64,000 nucleotides of DNA from Comamonadaceae bacterium (GCA_027488255.1 JAIYBZ010000001.1:124001-188000); one strand, 5' to 3'; counted from the first letter of the stretch, positions 26,441-35,082 are shown. Notes: generated by a model from the letters alone, not told the origin. A program made the numbers and translations.

Positions 26441-27778
26441 TCAATGGCCCTGCGTGGCCCTGATCCGATTGACTTGCAGCGGGGTGACCTCGCTGGCCTG
26501 GTTGCCCCATTGGGTACGCAAGTGGGTGAGGACAGCGGAAATGTCACGGTCGTCCAACTCCAAAACGGCGGGGGGCATTCCAAAAGGCCGAGGGTGCCCT
26601 GCCGTGGCGGGCCCATAGCCCCCGTACAAAACCATTTGCACCAAATTGGTCGGGTCGTTCAGCAGCACGGCGCGGTTACCCGCCAGCGCCGGGTAGGCGA
26701 CTTGACCCGAGGGCATGGTGACGCCTTGCCCCTGCTCACCGTGACATTGCACGCAATGCCGTTCGTAGACTTTGAGCCCTTTTTCTGCGGTCATCGCCCC
26801 GACTTGCGCACGCGGTGCGGGGGGGCTTGGCTGGGTGTTTTGTTGTGCGCGGTGTTGCAGGTAGACCGCCATCGCCCGCAAATCTGTCTCGCTCATGTAT
26901 TGGGTGCCATGCTGCACCACCTCGGCCATGGGCCCGCTGGTTTGGGCATGGGCAGACTCGCCGGTGCGCAGCAATTGCACGATGCGGGGCAAGGGCGTGC
27001 TGGCCAAGCCGGTCTCGGCATCGCGGGTCAGGTCGGGGGCGTACCAGTTGATCACCGGCATCAGCCCGCCCGACAAATCGTGCACTTCGCCACTGGCCCC
27101 GAGTGCATTGCGTGGGCTGTGGCAGGCCGCGCAATGGCCCAAACCGGTGACCAGATAGGCGCCGCGGTTCCATTCAGCGGTTTGTGCAGGGTCGGCTTGG
27201 AACGGCGTGGGCTTGAAAAACAGCGTGCGCCAAACCGCCAATGCGGCTTGGGTGCCTACGGGCCACACCAAGGTGTGCGCGGGGGTGGGCTGGTGGACAG
27301 GGGGCAAGCTTTGGAAAAACGCCAGCAGATCGTCGCTGTCTGAGCGGGTGATGACACTGGTGTGGTTGTAGGGAAAAGCGGGCGCCAGCAAGCGCCCGTC
27401 GCGGGAACGGCCGTGGTGCAAGGCTTGCCAGAAATCTTGTGTTGTCCAGCGGCCAATGCCCGTCTCGTTGTCGGGGGTCAAGTTGCTGCTGTAAACCGCG
27501 CCAAACGGCGTCTCAATTCGGCGACCCCCCGCCATGGACGGCAATCCGCGCGCACTGTGGCAGGCCACGCAGTTTCCCGCCCGCGCCAGATATTGGCCGC
27601 GTTCGATGCTTGCCTTTTTTTCGAAGTCACTCCGTTCGGCTAAATCCGTGAGGGCGGGTGTCGGGCGGGCAGACAGGCGCCAAGTGTCGCCCCAGTTGTC
27701 CCACACCACGCCAATGGCCAATGCAGCCACAGCCAAGCACAAGCCTGAAACAAGACGGCCCATCAGGCGGTTGTTCAT
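26441..27778 (-). CDS. Triheme c-type cytochrome (dehydrogenase subunit II-like)
   Basis: Periplasmic membrane-anchored cytochrome c of 445 residues with three CxxCH haem sites: CVACH near residue 71, CAACH near 215 and CVQCH near 340. An uncleaved or signal-anchor helix (GRLVSGLCLAVAALAIGVVW) begins the protein. The arrangement and the segments YSSNLTPDNETGIGRWTTQDF and LPPVHQPTP match the cytochrome subunit of membrane alcohol, gluconate or aldehyde dehydrogenases (AdhB type), which passes electrons to quinone or oxidase. No such dehydrogenase lies next to it; its partner here is the diheme cytochrome gene, whose stop overlaps this start (ATGA). Confidence 0.88.
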   Translation of the reverse strand: MNNRLMGRLVSGLCLAVAALAIGVVWDNWGDTWRLSARPTPALTDLAERSDFEKKASIERGQYLARAGNCVACHSARGLPSMAGGRRIETPFGAVYSSNLTPDNETGIGRWTTQDFWQALHHGRSRDGRLLAPAFPYNHTSVITRSDSDDLLAFFQSLPPVHQPTPAHTLVWPVGTQAALAVWRTLFFKPTPFQADPAQTAEWNRGAYLVTGLGHCAACHSPRNALGASGEVHDLSGGLMPVINWYAPDLTRDAETGLASTPLPRIVQLLRTGESAHAQTSGPMAEVVQHGTQYMSETDLRAMAVYLQHRAQQNTQPSPPAPRAQVGAMTAEKGLKVYERHCVQCHGEQGQGVTMPSGQVAYPALAGNRAVLLNDPTNLVQMVLYGGYGPATAGHPRPFGMPPAVLELDDRDISAVLTHLRTQWGNQASEVTPLQVNRIRATQGH

Positions 27779-28587
27779 GGCGTGCCTTTCGTGGCCACTG
27801 GCAACTCAGGGGCGCTGCCACAGCGCAGGGCGGCTGGCAAGGCGGGGCCTGCCGGAGGTCGCGCTGCGGCTTGGGTGTCGGCCGGCAAGGGCTGGCGTGC
27901 CAGCCAACTTGAAATGGCAATCAAGTCTTCGGGCGGGATGCGTTTGACCACCTCGGCCATGCAATCGGGCGCATGGGCCTTGCGCTGCCCGGTCTGCCAA
28001 GCGCCCAATTGCGCATTCAGATAGTCAAGGGGCAGCCCCAGCAAACCGGGCACATGGGGTTGCACCCCCGTCAGGCGCACACCATGGCACTGCGTGCAAG
28101 CGGGCAGACCTCGGGCGGCATCGCCTTGGGTGACCCATTGCTGACCGCGGGCCAATCGTTCGGCCGATATCGCATTGCTGGCGCTGGGCGCAGGGTAGGG
28201 CAATGACAGCGCGGCAAAGTACCGTGCCATCTCGGCCATGTACTCGTCTGAGAGGGGGTCGATCAGGCGCGTCATCAACTCATAGTGGCGGCGGCCTTGC
28301 GCAAAATTGCGCAATTGGTTGTGTAAATATCCGGCGGGTTTGCCCGCCAGGCGGGGGTAATACCCGTCGGGCCCAGCCCGGCCTTGGTCGCCATGGCAGG
28401 CGGTGCAAGCGCGGGTTCGCTCGGCCATAGAGTCTTCAAACCGTGCCGTTTTCGCCGTCTCTGAGCGTGGGCTGGCGGGCGCAGCAACCGGCGCGGCCGT
28501 CTGAGCCCAGACGCTCACGCACAGCAGCCAGAGCCCGCTGGCGATGCCAATATTTATCAAATTCATCAACTTCAAAGGACGCCTCAT
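27775..28587 (-). CDS. Diheme cytochrome c, c4-like
   Basis: Secreted diheme cytochrome of 270 residues. After a signal peptide (IGIASGLWLLCVSVWAQ) come two haem domains with CTACHGDQGRAGPDGYYPRLAG and CTQCHGVRLTGVQPHVPGLLG, the pattern of cytochrome c4 in which each CxxCH is followed by a P-x-L-x-G segment, and repeated YLHNQLRNFAQGRRH/YLNAQLGAWQTGQRK stretches. A proline/alanine-rich tail follows. ATG 28587 is taken as start; ATG 28566 is possible. Its last four bases overlap the triheme cytochrome start, so both act in one electron chain. Confidence 0.88.
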   Translation of the reverse strand: MRRPLKLMNLINIGIASGLWLLCVSVWAQTAAPVAAPASPRSETAKTARFEDSMAERTRACTACHGDQGRAGPDGYYPRLAGKPAGYLHNQLRNFAQGRRHYELMTRLIDPLSDEYMAEMARYFAALSLPYPAPSASNAISAERLARGQQWVTQGDAARGLPACTQCHGVRLTGVQPHVPGLLGLPLDYLNAQLGAWQTGQRKAHAPDCMAEVVKRIPPEDLIAISSWLARQPLPADTQAAARPPAGPALPAALRCGSAPELPVATKGTP

Positions 28588-28691
28588 GCCTTGAAGATAA
28601 CCGAAGCGGCGACAATATCGGGTGATGCTGCTGGTCCAATGGGCTTCAGCGGTCTTTGTTTTCAGAGCTATTTCTCCATTTCACACCCACC

Positions 28692-29210
28692 ATGTCCGAT
28701 ATCCAAGTTCGCTTCGCCACCCTGAAAGACGCGCCCGCCGTGGCGGCATTGCATGTGAAGGCCTGTCGCGCCGCCTATGCGGGACAGGTCCCCGACACGC
28801 ATTGGGACGCCACCCCCATGCCCAAGCGGGTGTCGTTTTGGAAAGAAGCCATTGAATACGGCGAGCCGCAAGTCATCGTGGCCACCGAAGGCGCAGATGT
28901 TGTGGGCTTTGTCGGTTTTGATCGCTCCCGCGATCCCAAATCAAAAAACACCACCGGTGAAATTTGGGCGATTTACGCGGCGCCTGAGCGTTTGGGCCAA
29001 GGCATTGGCTTGGCCTTGTGGGATGCGGCGCGCGAAGGACTTGAAGACGAAGGATGCACCGAGGTCACGGTGTGGTTGCCTTTGTTGCACGAACAAACAT
29101 TGCGTTTTCACGACCTTGCTGGCTTCAAGCGCGAGATGAACACCGCCCGCACCGTGCCTTTGGGCGGTGTCAAGGTGGAAGAAGTGCGCTTGAAACGCAA
29201 GCTGGCTTGA
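28692..29210 (+). CDS. GNAT N-acetyltransferase
   Basis: GNAT-fold acetyltransferase of 172 residues; substrate unknown. Visible: MSDIQVRFATLKDAPAVAALHVKA at the start, GEIWAIYAAPERLGQGIGLALWDAA with the acetyl-CoA loop (R/Q-x-x-G-x-G/A), and the late LHEQTLRFHDLAGFKREMNT typical of the C-terminal strand pair. The open frame extends 12 codons further upstream, but the ATG at 28692 is the conserved start. dusC begins 56 bases downstream on the same strand. Confidence 0.85.
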   Translation: MSDIQVRFATLKDAPAVAALHVKACRAAYAGQVPDTHWDATPMPKRVSFWKEAIEYGEPQVIVATEGADVVGFVGFDRSRDPKSKNTTGEIWAIYAAPERLGQGIGLALWDAAREGLEDEGCTEVTVWLPLLHEQTLRFHDLAGFKREMNTARTVPLGGVKVEEVRLKRKLA

Positions 29211-29265
29211 TGAACGGCCATCGGCCATCGGCCTGACTTTGGCCCCCGCTGACCGCCCTCACCGC

Positions 29266-30264
29266 ATGTCCATGAGCCCGCCGGGAGCCCGTATTTTGTT
29301 GGCCCCCATGGAAGGGTTGTTGGACCACACCTTGCGCGACATGCTGACGCGGGTGGGGGGCGTGGACCTGTGTGTCTCTGAGTTCATTCGGGTCACCAAC
29401 ACCGTGTTGCCCCGGCGTGCTTTCATTCGCGTGGCCCCTGAGTTGCTGAACGACAGCCGCACGGTAGCAGGGGTGCCCGTCAAAGTGCAGTTATTGGGGT
29501 CTGACCCCGATTTATTGGCGGCGAATGCCGTGGCTTTGGCAGAGTTGGGCCCGGCGGGCATTGACTTGAATTTTGGTTGTCCAGCCAAGACCGTCAACCA
29601 GCACCGCGGAGGTGCGGTTTTGTTGGACGAGCCCGAGTTGGTGGGGCAGATCGTGGCCGCTGTGCGCCGCGCTGTGCCGGCGCACATTCCGGTCTCGGCC
29701 AAGATGCGCTTGGGCTACAACGACGACACGCGCGCCGAAGAGTGCGCCCTGGCCATAGAAGCGGCCGGCGCCAGTGAACTGGTGGTGCATGCCCGCACCA
29801 AGGCGCATGGTTATCGACCCCCTGCCTACTGGGAGCGCATTGCCGACTTGCGCCAATGTGTGCGTTTGCCCATCGTGGCCAATGGCGAAATCTGGACGCT
29901 GGCAGACGCCTTGCGTTGCCGTGCCGTGACCGGCTGCGATCGCTTGATGATTGGGCGTGGCATGGTGGCCGATCCGGGTTTGGCCTTGTCGATTGCGCAG
30001 CACGATGCTTTGGGGTCTTCAGGCGCCCTGACGAGTGCCGTGGCCTGGAGCCAAATCGTGCGTTTGATGCGCTTGTTTTGGCAGGGCATCGCGCTCAGGG
30101 TGGCACCGAGGCACCGGGCGGGACGTCTCAAACAATGGCTGAACTATTTGCGCCGTGTTTATCCGGAGGCGCAAGAGGCGTTTGACCAATTGCGGTTGCT
30201 GAACGATCCGGCAAAAATTGAGCAGTGGCTGGCCCTTCAGGCGCCAGACGGCAGCCCCAAGTGA
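29266..30264 (+). CDS. dusC: tRNA-dihydrouridine(16) synthase DusC
   Basis: FMN enzyme reducing U16 of tRNA D-loops, 332 residues. It starts RILLAPMEGLLDHTLRDML and has LCVSEFIRVTNTVLP, VQLLGSDPDLLAANA, the catalytic cysteine C105 in DLNFGCPAKTVNQ, ELVVHARTKAHGY and ANGEIWTLADA, matching DusC across its length; the C-terminal helical domain holds RLKQWLNYLRRVYPEA. ATG 29266 or 29272 may start it. The last 28 bases overlap the convergent Hpt gene on the other strand. Confidence 0.94.
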   Translation: MSMSPPGARILLAPMEGLLDHTLRDMLTRVGGVDLCVSEFIRVTNTVLPRRAFIRVAPELLNDSRTVAGVPVKVQLLGSDPDLLAANAVALAELGPAGIDLNFGCPAKTVNQHRGGAVLLDEPELVGQIVAAVRRAVPAHIPVSAKMRLGYNDDTRAEECALAIEAAGASELVVHARTKAHGYRPPAYWERIADLRQCVRLPIVANGEIWTLADALRCRAVTGCDRLMIGRGMVADPGLALSIAQHDALGSSGALTSAVAWSQIVRLMRLFWQGIALRVAPRHRAGRLKQWLNYLRRVYPEAQEAFDQLRLLNDPAKIEQWLALQAPDGSPK

Positions 30265-30602
30265 CGGGCCACTTCAGCGCGCAGCTGAGCCAGCTGGGGC
30301 GCAATTTTTGAATACGCCGCCTTGACGTCTGCGGGCGCACCTTGTTTGCTGAGCTGTTCGACCTGCACCACCGCATCGACCAAACTGTCCACACAAAACA
30401 CGGGGGCGAACCCCTTGAGTTGGTGCAACAAAAAATTTGCACTGGGGATGTCCCCCGCCTCTAAATGCGTGGCAATGCGGGGCAAGTCATCCCCCAAAGT
30501 TTGGTGCAAGGTGTGCAGCAGGGTGTTCACCCCGTCTGCATCGCCAATGAATTCCATGGCCCGTTCAACAGACAGGTATTGGGGCGCAAGCGGGGCGTGC
30601 AT
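30237..30602 (-). CDS. Orphan histidine-phosphotransfer (Hpt) protein
   Basis: Small helical protein of 121 residues that looks like a stand-alone Hpt module, relaying phosphate between response regulators and hybrid kinases. The phospho-acceptor is probably H60 in LLHQLKGFAPVFC, which fits the HxLKG motif, within a four-helix pattern (AMEFIGDADGVNTLLHTLHQ, LPRIATHLEAG, DSLVDAVVQVEQLSKQ, ARHLGL). No kinase or receiver gene is nearby, so its partners are encoded elsewhere. Its 3' end overlaps the convergent dusC gene by 28 bases; the Nudix gene ends 24 bases upstream on the same strand. Confidence 0.75.
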   Translation of the reverse strand: MHAPLAPQYLSVERAMEFIGDADGVNTLLHTLHQTLGDDLPRIATHLEAGDIPSANFLLHQLKGFAPVFCVDSLVDAVVQVEQLSKQGAPADVKAAYSKIAPQLAQLRAEVARHLGLPSGA

Positions 30603-30626
30603 AGGGGCTTCCTTAGGGTGAGGTCT

Positions 30627-31523
30627 TCATGGCGTGACCGCTGAAGTGTCCAGCAAAGCGGCCAGACCCCTCTCGGGTTCAAAGCGTTTGTTTTTGAACA
30701 TCAGCCGGGTCGGCCCCGGAAACGCCCGCTGCCGAACCGAATGCTGGGGGTCGCCGGGATAGCAAATGGTGCGAATGCCGTCTTGGTCAAACGGCTCGGG
30801 CTCAATGATGGGCGGTGGACGACGATGGGCCTCTGCGAGGGCGCTGGCGGTGTCTGCATGGCGGGCCAATTGCACCAAGCCCATGATTTGCGGTGGCGCC
30901 AACTCGATCTGGTGTTCCCAGTAGCGCACCAAGGCTTCGCGAGGGGTGGTCCACCAAGCTTCCGTGGTCTCGTGGTTGTCGTGTTCGGCGGTTTGGCCTT
31001 CAGGCACTCGGGCGATGAAAAAGCGGGTGTCAAAACGTTTACTGGTCACCGAGGCCTGGCGCGGCGTGATCCAGCGCGTCCAAGGGACCAAATCGTGTGT
31101 GTCGAGTTGCAGAGACAGTGATTGGATGGCGGCCGACCAACTGAGGCCTTGGTCCAAAGCGTTTTTCAGGGTGTGCAGGCCGGCCTTGCGGTCGGGCCCT
31201 TGGCCCAGAAAAATACGGCATTCTTCAAACGCTTCACGCACCGCGGCGACAAACAGCCCGGCCGCTTGGGGCGGGCTCAGTTCGGGTTCGCACAGGCGTT
31301 GGTGCAGGGTGGCCACATCTTGGCTGAGGCACTGCAACAAGCTCGGATGTTGGTCCGCGGTGTCGAGTTTGCCACCCGGAAACACATAAGCACCACCGAG
31401 CACATTGGAGGCTTGGTGCCGCTTGAGCAAGAGCACTTGCAGGCCGTGTGAACTGTCACGCAGCAAGACCACCGAGGCCGAGTCCAAGGGGGGCGTGGTG
31501 ATGATGTCGGTATGGAGTTCCAT
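30627..31523 (-). CDS. Nudix hydrolase with split Nudix box (NUDT19-like)
   Basis: Nudix-fold protein of 298 residues. The box is interrupted: GGAYVFPGGKLDTADQ lies near residue 43-58, and the second half AAVREAFEECRIFLG only near 93-107, with about 35 residues between. This is the architecture of NUDT19/RP2-type enzymes, which hydrolyse CoA and acyl-CoA. The glutamates of REAFEE are intact, so activity is plausible. C-terminal parts DTRFFIARVPEGQ and TTEAWWTTPREAL follow the family. It is upstream of the Hpt gene on the same strand and diverges from the SDR gene at 31661. Confidence 0.83.
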   Translation of the reverse strand: MELHTDIITTPPLDSASVVLLRDSSHGLQVLLLKRHQASNVLGGAYVFPGGKLDTADQHPSLLQCLSQDVATLHQRLCEPELSPPQAAGLFVAAVREAFEECRIFLGQGPDRKAGLHTLKNALDQGLSWSAAIQSLSLQLDTHDLVPWTRWITPRQASVTSKRFDTRFFIARVPEGQTAEHDNHETTEAWWTTPREALVRYWEHQIELAPPQIMGLVQLARHADTASALAEAHRRPPPIIEPEPFDQDGIRTICYPGDPQHSVRQRAFPGPTRLMFKNKRFEPERGLAALLDTSAVTP

Positions 31524-31660
31524 GTGAAGCTGTCAATCGTGCAACACCTGAGTGGTGTGGCCTGTTTTAAAGTCGGGTGCCATGTCAGTGGGCATCAGGT
31601 TAGCAGATCAAACGGGTCAGACCTGTCGCCGAATAAACCCTATTCAACAAGGAAAAACCC

Positions 31661-32575
31661 ATGAGCATCGATTTCAAAGGCCGCGTCGCCATCGTTACAG
31701 GGGCTGGCGGTGGCTTGGGCAAACAACACGCCTTGGCCTTGGCCGCGCGGGGCGCCAAAGTGGTGGTCAACGATTTGGGCGGTGATGTGCATGGGGTGGG
31801 CGGCACGGTGTCAGCAGCGCAAGCCGTGGTCGATGAAATCCGCGCGGCGGGCGGCGAGGCCATGGCCAATGGCGCCTCGGTGACCGACTTTGATGCGGTG
31901 AAAGCCATGGTGCAGCAGACCATGGACGCATGGGGCCGGGTGGATATTTTGGTGAACAACGCGGGGATATTGCGTGACAAGAGTTTTGCCAAGATGGCCT
32001 TGGACGACTTCAAGTGGGTCATGGAGGTGCATGTCATGGGCGCGTTCCATTGCACGCAAGCGGTATGGCCGATCATGCAGGCGCAAAACTACGGGCGCAT
32101 TGTCATGACCACCTCGTCCAGTGGCTTGTATGGCAATTTTGGGCAGGCCAATTACGGCGCCGCCAAGATGGCCTTGGTGGGTTTGATGCAAACCTTGTCC
32201 ATCGAAGGTGAAAAACACCACATCCGGGTGAACTGCTTGGCCCCGACAGCCGCCACACGCATGACCGAAGGCTTGATGCCCGAGCAGGTGTTGCAAGCCT
32301 TGGAGCCGCGTGCGGTGGTGCCCGCGATGTTGGTCATGGCCAGTGAAGACGCGCCCAACCGCAGCATCCTGTGTGCTGGGGCCGGCAGCTTTGAAGTGGC
32401 GCACATCACCTTGACGCAAGGCGTGCATTTGGGCACTGGCCCGGATGTGCCCGAGCGACTCGCCGCATCACTGGCGCAGGTGATGGACCGACAGGGCGAG
32501 TCCGTGCCGCGCTCGGGATCGGAGCAAGGGACGTTGGAAGTGGGCAAGGCCATGAAAGCCTTGGCGGGGCAGTGA
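31661..32575 (+). CDS. SDR oxidoreductase, (3R)-hydroxyacyl-CoA dehydrogenase-like
   Basis: SDR of 304 residues resembling the dehydrogenase domain of peroxisomal multifunctional enzyme type 2, which oxidises (3R)-hydroxyacyl-CoA. Motifs: VAIVTGAGGGLGKQHALALA, VVVNDLGGDVHGVGGT (the family's NDLGG insert), NNAGILRDKSFAKM, TSSSGLYGNFGQANYGAAKM with S, Y and K of the catalytic set. The C-terminal extension after residue 250 is typical. AAGGA stands ten bases before the ATG. The acyl-CoA genes elsewhere in the window make a beta-oxidation-type role likely, but not proven. Confidence 0.88.
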   Translation: MSIDFKGRVAIVTGAGGGLGKQHALALAARGAKVVVNDLGGDVHGVGGTVSAAQAVVDEIRAAGGEAMANGASVTDFDAVKAMVQQTMDAWGRVDILVNNAGILRDKSFAKMALDDFKWVMEVHVMGAFHCTQAVWPIMQAQNYGRIVMTTSSSGLYGNFGQANYGAAKMALVGLMQTLSIEGEKHHIRVNCLAPTAATRMTEGLMPEQVLQALEPRAVVPAMLVMASEDAPNRSILCAGAGSFEVAHITLTQGVHLGTGPDVPERLAASLAQVMDRQGESVPRSGSEQGTLEVGKAMKALAGQ

Positions 32576-32670
32576 GCCGTTGCGGCAGACTGCCATCGGC
32601 TGATGCCTTCCCATGCAATCACCCGGCTGATCCCCATCTGCGGATGCAAGCCCCTTTGTTGGAGCAATTG

Positions 32671-33513
32671 ATGAAACCCTTGTTGATGGGCATGTTGTTC
32701 ATGGCCCACCTGATTTCCTCCGCGTGGGCACAAGCAATTCCGACGCATGCGGCGGGCTTGAGTGAGGAGTTGCTGGAAGTCCACATCGATGGCGGCACAC
32801 AGCGGGCTGTCATTTCACGCCGCCAGGGCCAATCTGTGCCTGCCAAGTTGCTGGTGCTGCTGCCGGGTTACCCCTCTGTGGTGCGCCCCGAGATGGGTCA
32901 GGGGGTCATGATGAGCAGCGCCTTGACGGGTAATTTTTTGATTCGCGCACGCCGGCATCTGGTGACTGAAAAAGTGATGACGCTGTTGGTCGACTGTCAC
33001 AGCCAAAAGGGGGACATGTGCAGCCCTGAATACCAAGCCTCCAAAGAGCGCTACCTGCATGTGAAAGCGGTCATCGATGCGGCCAAAGCCAAGTTTCCTG
33101 CGGTCAAAGAGGTGTACTTGCTTTCGACCAGCATGGGCTCTATCTCTTCTGCGTTCATCGCCCTGAATGGTCAGCAAGAGTTTGCGGGCGTTATCCATAC
33201 CGCCTCGATTGATCCGACGGTGCCCAAGTCCTATGTTCAGCTGAAGAATTTTGACTACGCTGCGATCAAGACGCCACAAGCGTTCATCCATCATGTCGAG
33301 GACCCTTGCGTTCTGACTTCTTACGCTTACATCCGAACTGTCGCCGAAAAATACAAAGTGCCCTTGGTTTCAGTTTCGGGGGGAAGTGATTTTCAAGGAC
33401 ACCCTTGCCAAGCGTTCACCCAGCATGGGTTCAGAAACAAAGAAACAGTGGTCATGCGGCATGTTCTGAAAATGCTCGACACCTTGCCTTGGGAGTCCGT
33501 CGATTTGCAATGA
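32671..33513 (+). CDS. Secreted alpha/beta-hydrolase-like protein
   Basis: Exported protein of 280 residues with a signal peptide (MKPLLMGMLFMAHLISSAWAQ). The mature part has an alpha/beta-hydrolase look: KLLVLLPGYPSVVRPEMG (oxyanion strand), VMTLLVDCHSQKGDMC, the nucleophile region VYLLSTSMGSISSAFIAL, and SGGSDFQGHPCQAFTQHGF with a candidate histidine. The elbow STSMGS departs from the usual GxSxG. Four cysteines in the mature chain could form disulfides in the periplasm. ATG 32671 has GGAG upstream; the open frame begins earlier at the SDR stop. It converges with the next hydrolase gene. Function unknown. Confidence 0.7.
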   Translation: MKPLLMGMLFMAHLISSAWAQAIPTHAAGLSEELLEVHIDGGTQRAVISRRQGQSVPAKLLVLLPGYPSVVRPEMGQGVMMSSALTGNFLIRARRHLVTEKVMTLLVDCHSQKGDMCSPEYQASKERYLHVKAVIDAAKAKFPAVKEVYLLSTSMGSISSAFIALNGQQEFAGVIHTASIDPTVPKSYVQLKNFDYAAIKTPQAFIHHVEDPCVLTSYAYIRTVAEKYKVPLVSVSGGSDFQGHPCQAFTQHGFRNKETVVMRHVLKMLDTLPWESVDLQ

Positions 33514-33542
33514 GTGGCCCCGCAGCGACGGCCGAGAAAAAT

Positions 33543-34532
33543 TCAGAGCTTGGACGCTAAAAAATCCAACACCATTTTCTGCAATTTTTGCCGCGTATCG
33601 GCCGAGGCGCCTTGTGATCGATAGAACATCCGACCACCAGAAAGCTGCCGAGAGGATGAAGAAAAATCAGCAAACATCATTCCGTGTCCACCGCCTTCGA
33701 TCAATTCAAAACGCACATCTTTGCCTTTGCTCTTGAGGGTTTCATACCAACCCATGGGGGAAGGCATGGGATTGAAGGGGTTGCTTGTGCGGTGGCAGCT
33801 CAGTGCAAAGCCTTCTGGCGCCAAAGGATAGTGATCGTTGTAGCCGCAGGGCATTGCTCGCAGATGCATCCAATCATCCTGTCGTAATCCTCCATAGTTG
33901 TCTGCGGAACCGTAGAGCAGCAGGACCGGCACTTTGATGTCATCAGGAAAACCAATGCCTGCAGAAGGCCCGCCTTCCGCAATAACGCCACGAACGTGAG
34001 CGCTGTCGACAGCACCCGCCATGTTGAGCGCTACAGCAGCACCATTGGACAAGCCCTGAATGAATATTTTTTGGGTGTCTACTTTTTCGTTTTGAATGGC
34101 CCAACGATAGGCGCCTAAGGTCGCCTTGAAGATCATTCTTTGCCGCCCACCATTGCTCATGAAATAGACCACAAGATCAGACCCCGTAGTCAAACCATTC
34201 ATTTGAAAGGCGTCAAAAATCAGCGTGGCGTAGCCTTGTTGGTTCATCAATTTGGCGAAGTCACGTTCATAGCCACCCAAGCCGCCCCCGCCGTGCGCAA
34301 TGATCACCAGTGGCGGCTTGGCGCCCCTTTTGGGTGCAAACAGAGTGGGCGTGTCCAGCCTGACAGATTTGTGGCAAGGATCAAACTCAGCCAAGGGGCC
34401 GATCACGGTTTTGACAGGACCCCGATCCACGATTTGGGTATCTTCTGGCGAAGATGGCTTGCAATCGCTTTGGGCCCACACGGAGCTGCCAAACAAAGCA
34501 CCAATAAGAACGAGTGTTTTCAGCATTTTCAT
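33543..34532 (-). CDS. Secreted dienelactone-hydrolase-like protein
   Basis: Exported alpha/beta-hydrolase of about 329 residues. Signal peptide MLKTLVLIGALFGSSVWAQ; mature part with PPLVIIAHGGGGLGGYERDFAKLM, GYATLIFDAFQMNG, the elbow IFIQGLSNGAAVALNMAG (GLSNG fits GxSxG), VLLLYGSADNYGG (acid) and FELIEGGGHGMMFAD (histidine), as in dienelactone hydrolase-like enzymes. Cysteines flank the core, suiting the periplasm. ATG 34532 is chosen for the signal peptide; an upstream GTG at 34562 is possible. The gene is visibly more AT-rich than its neighbours and sits between another hydrolase and a truncated gene, suggesting acquisition. Confidence 0.75.
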   Translation of the reverse strand: MKMLKTLVLIGALFGSSVWAQSDCKPSSPEDTQIVDRGPVKTVIGPLAEFDPCHKSVRLDTPTLFAPKRGAKPPLVIIAHGGGGLGGYERDFAKLMNQQGYATLIFDAFQMNGLTTGSDLVVYFMSNGGRQRMIFKATLGAYRWAIQNEKVDTQKIFIQGLSNGAAVALNMAGAVDSAHVRGVIAEGGPSAGIGFPDDIKVPVLLLYGSADNYGGLRQDDWMHLRAMPCGYNDHYPLAPEGFALSCHRTSNPFNPMPSPMGWYETLKSKGKDVRFELIEGGGHGMMFADFSSSSRQLSGGRMFYRSQGASADTRQKLQKMVLDFLASKL

Positions 34533-34569
34533 GGTGGTTGAGATATTTGGTTTGGTTTTCACATTTTAG

Positions 34570-35082
34570 GATCGAATCGTAAATTGGGTGGGGCCTCAGC
34601 ATCCTTGTGTCATCCCATCTTCCGACGATCGGCACCACAAAGACACATTGATTTTGGCCCGCACCGATGCGGTGGCTGTCGAAGGTTTGGACGCGGCTTT
34701 AGAGCGTGCAGAGCGCTACTTGGAATGTGGTGTGGATGCACTGTTCATAGAGGCTCTGCGGTCCGATGAACAAATGAAGCTGGCATGCGCTCAATTTGCC
34801 GGTCGCGTGCCGCTGTTGGCCAACATGGTTGAAGGGGGTTTGACACCGGTTCAAAGTGCGACTGAATTGGGTGAACGCGGATTCAAAATAGTGATCTTCC
34901 CCGGCGGCACCGCGCGGGCTGTTTTGCATACCCTGCAAGGCTATTACGCCAGCCTGCACACCCACCAATCCACACGCCCATGGCAAGACAAAATGTTGAA
35001 CTTTGAGGGGCTGAATGCCGTGATTGAAACCCCGCAATTGCTGGCTTTGGGGCAGCGGTATGAAGACGGTTCACAAAATTGA
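34570..35082 (+). pseudogene. 5'-truncated isocitrate lyase/PEP mutase-family gene
   Basis: The frame encodes only the C-terminal half of an isocitrate lyase/phosphoenolpyruvate mutase-type enzyme (oxaloacetate decarboxylase or methylisocitrate-lyase-like). Homology seems to begin at DTLILARTDAVAVEGLDAAL and runs through ALFIEALRSDEQM, PLLANMVEGGLTP and LGERGFKIVIFPGG to the end. The first 140-160 residues, with the Mg-binding aspartates and the catalytic KKCGH-type loop, are missing, and an in-frame TAG lies at 34567-34569. Upstream is the AT-richer hydrolase gene on the other strand. Most likely a dead remnant left by an insertion or deletion. Confidence 0.8.

Noticed and set aside
34588-35082. 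The lyase-family frame as a functional small enzyme
   Set aside because: It lacks the half of the barrel with the metal ligands and catalytic loop, so it cannot work as a member of this family.
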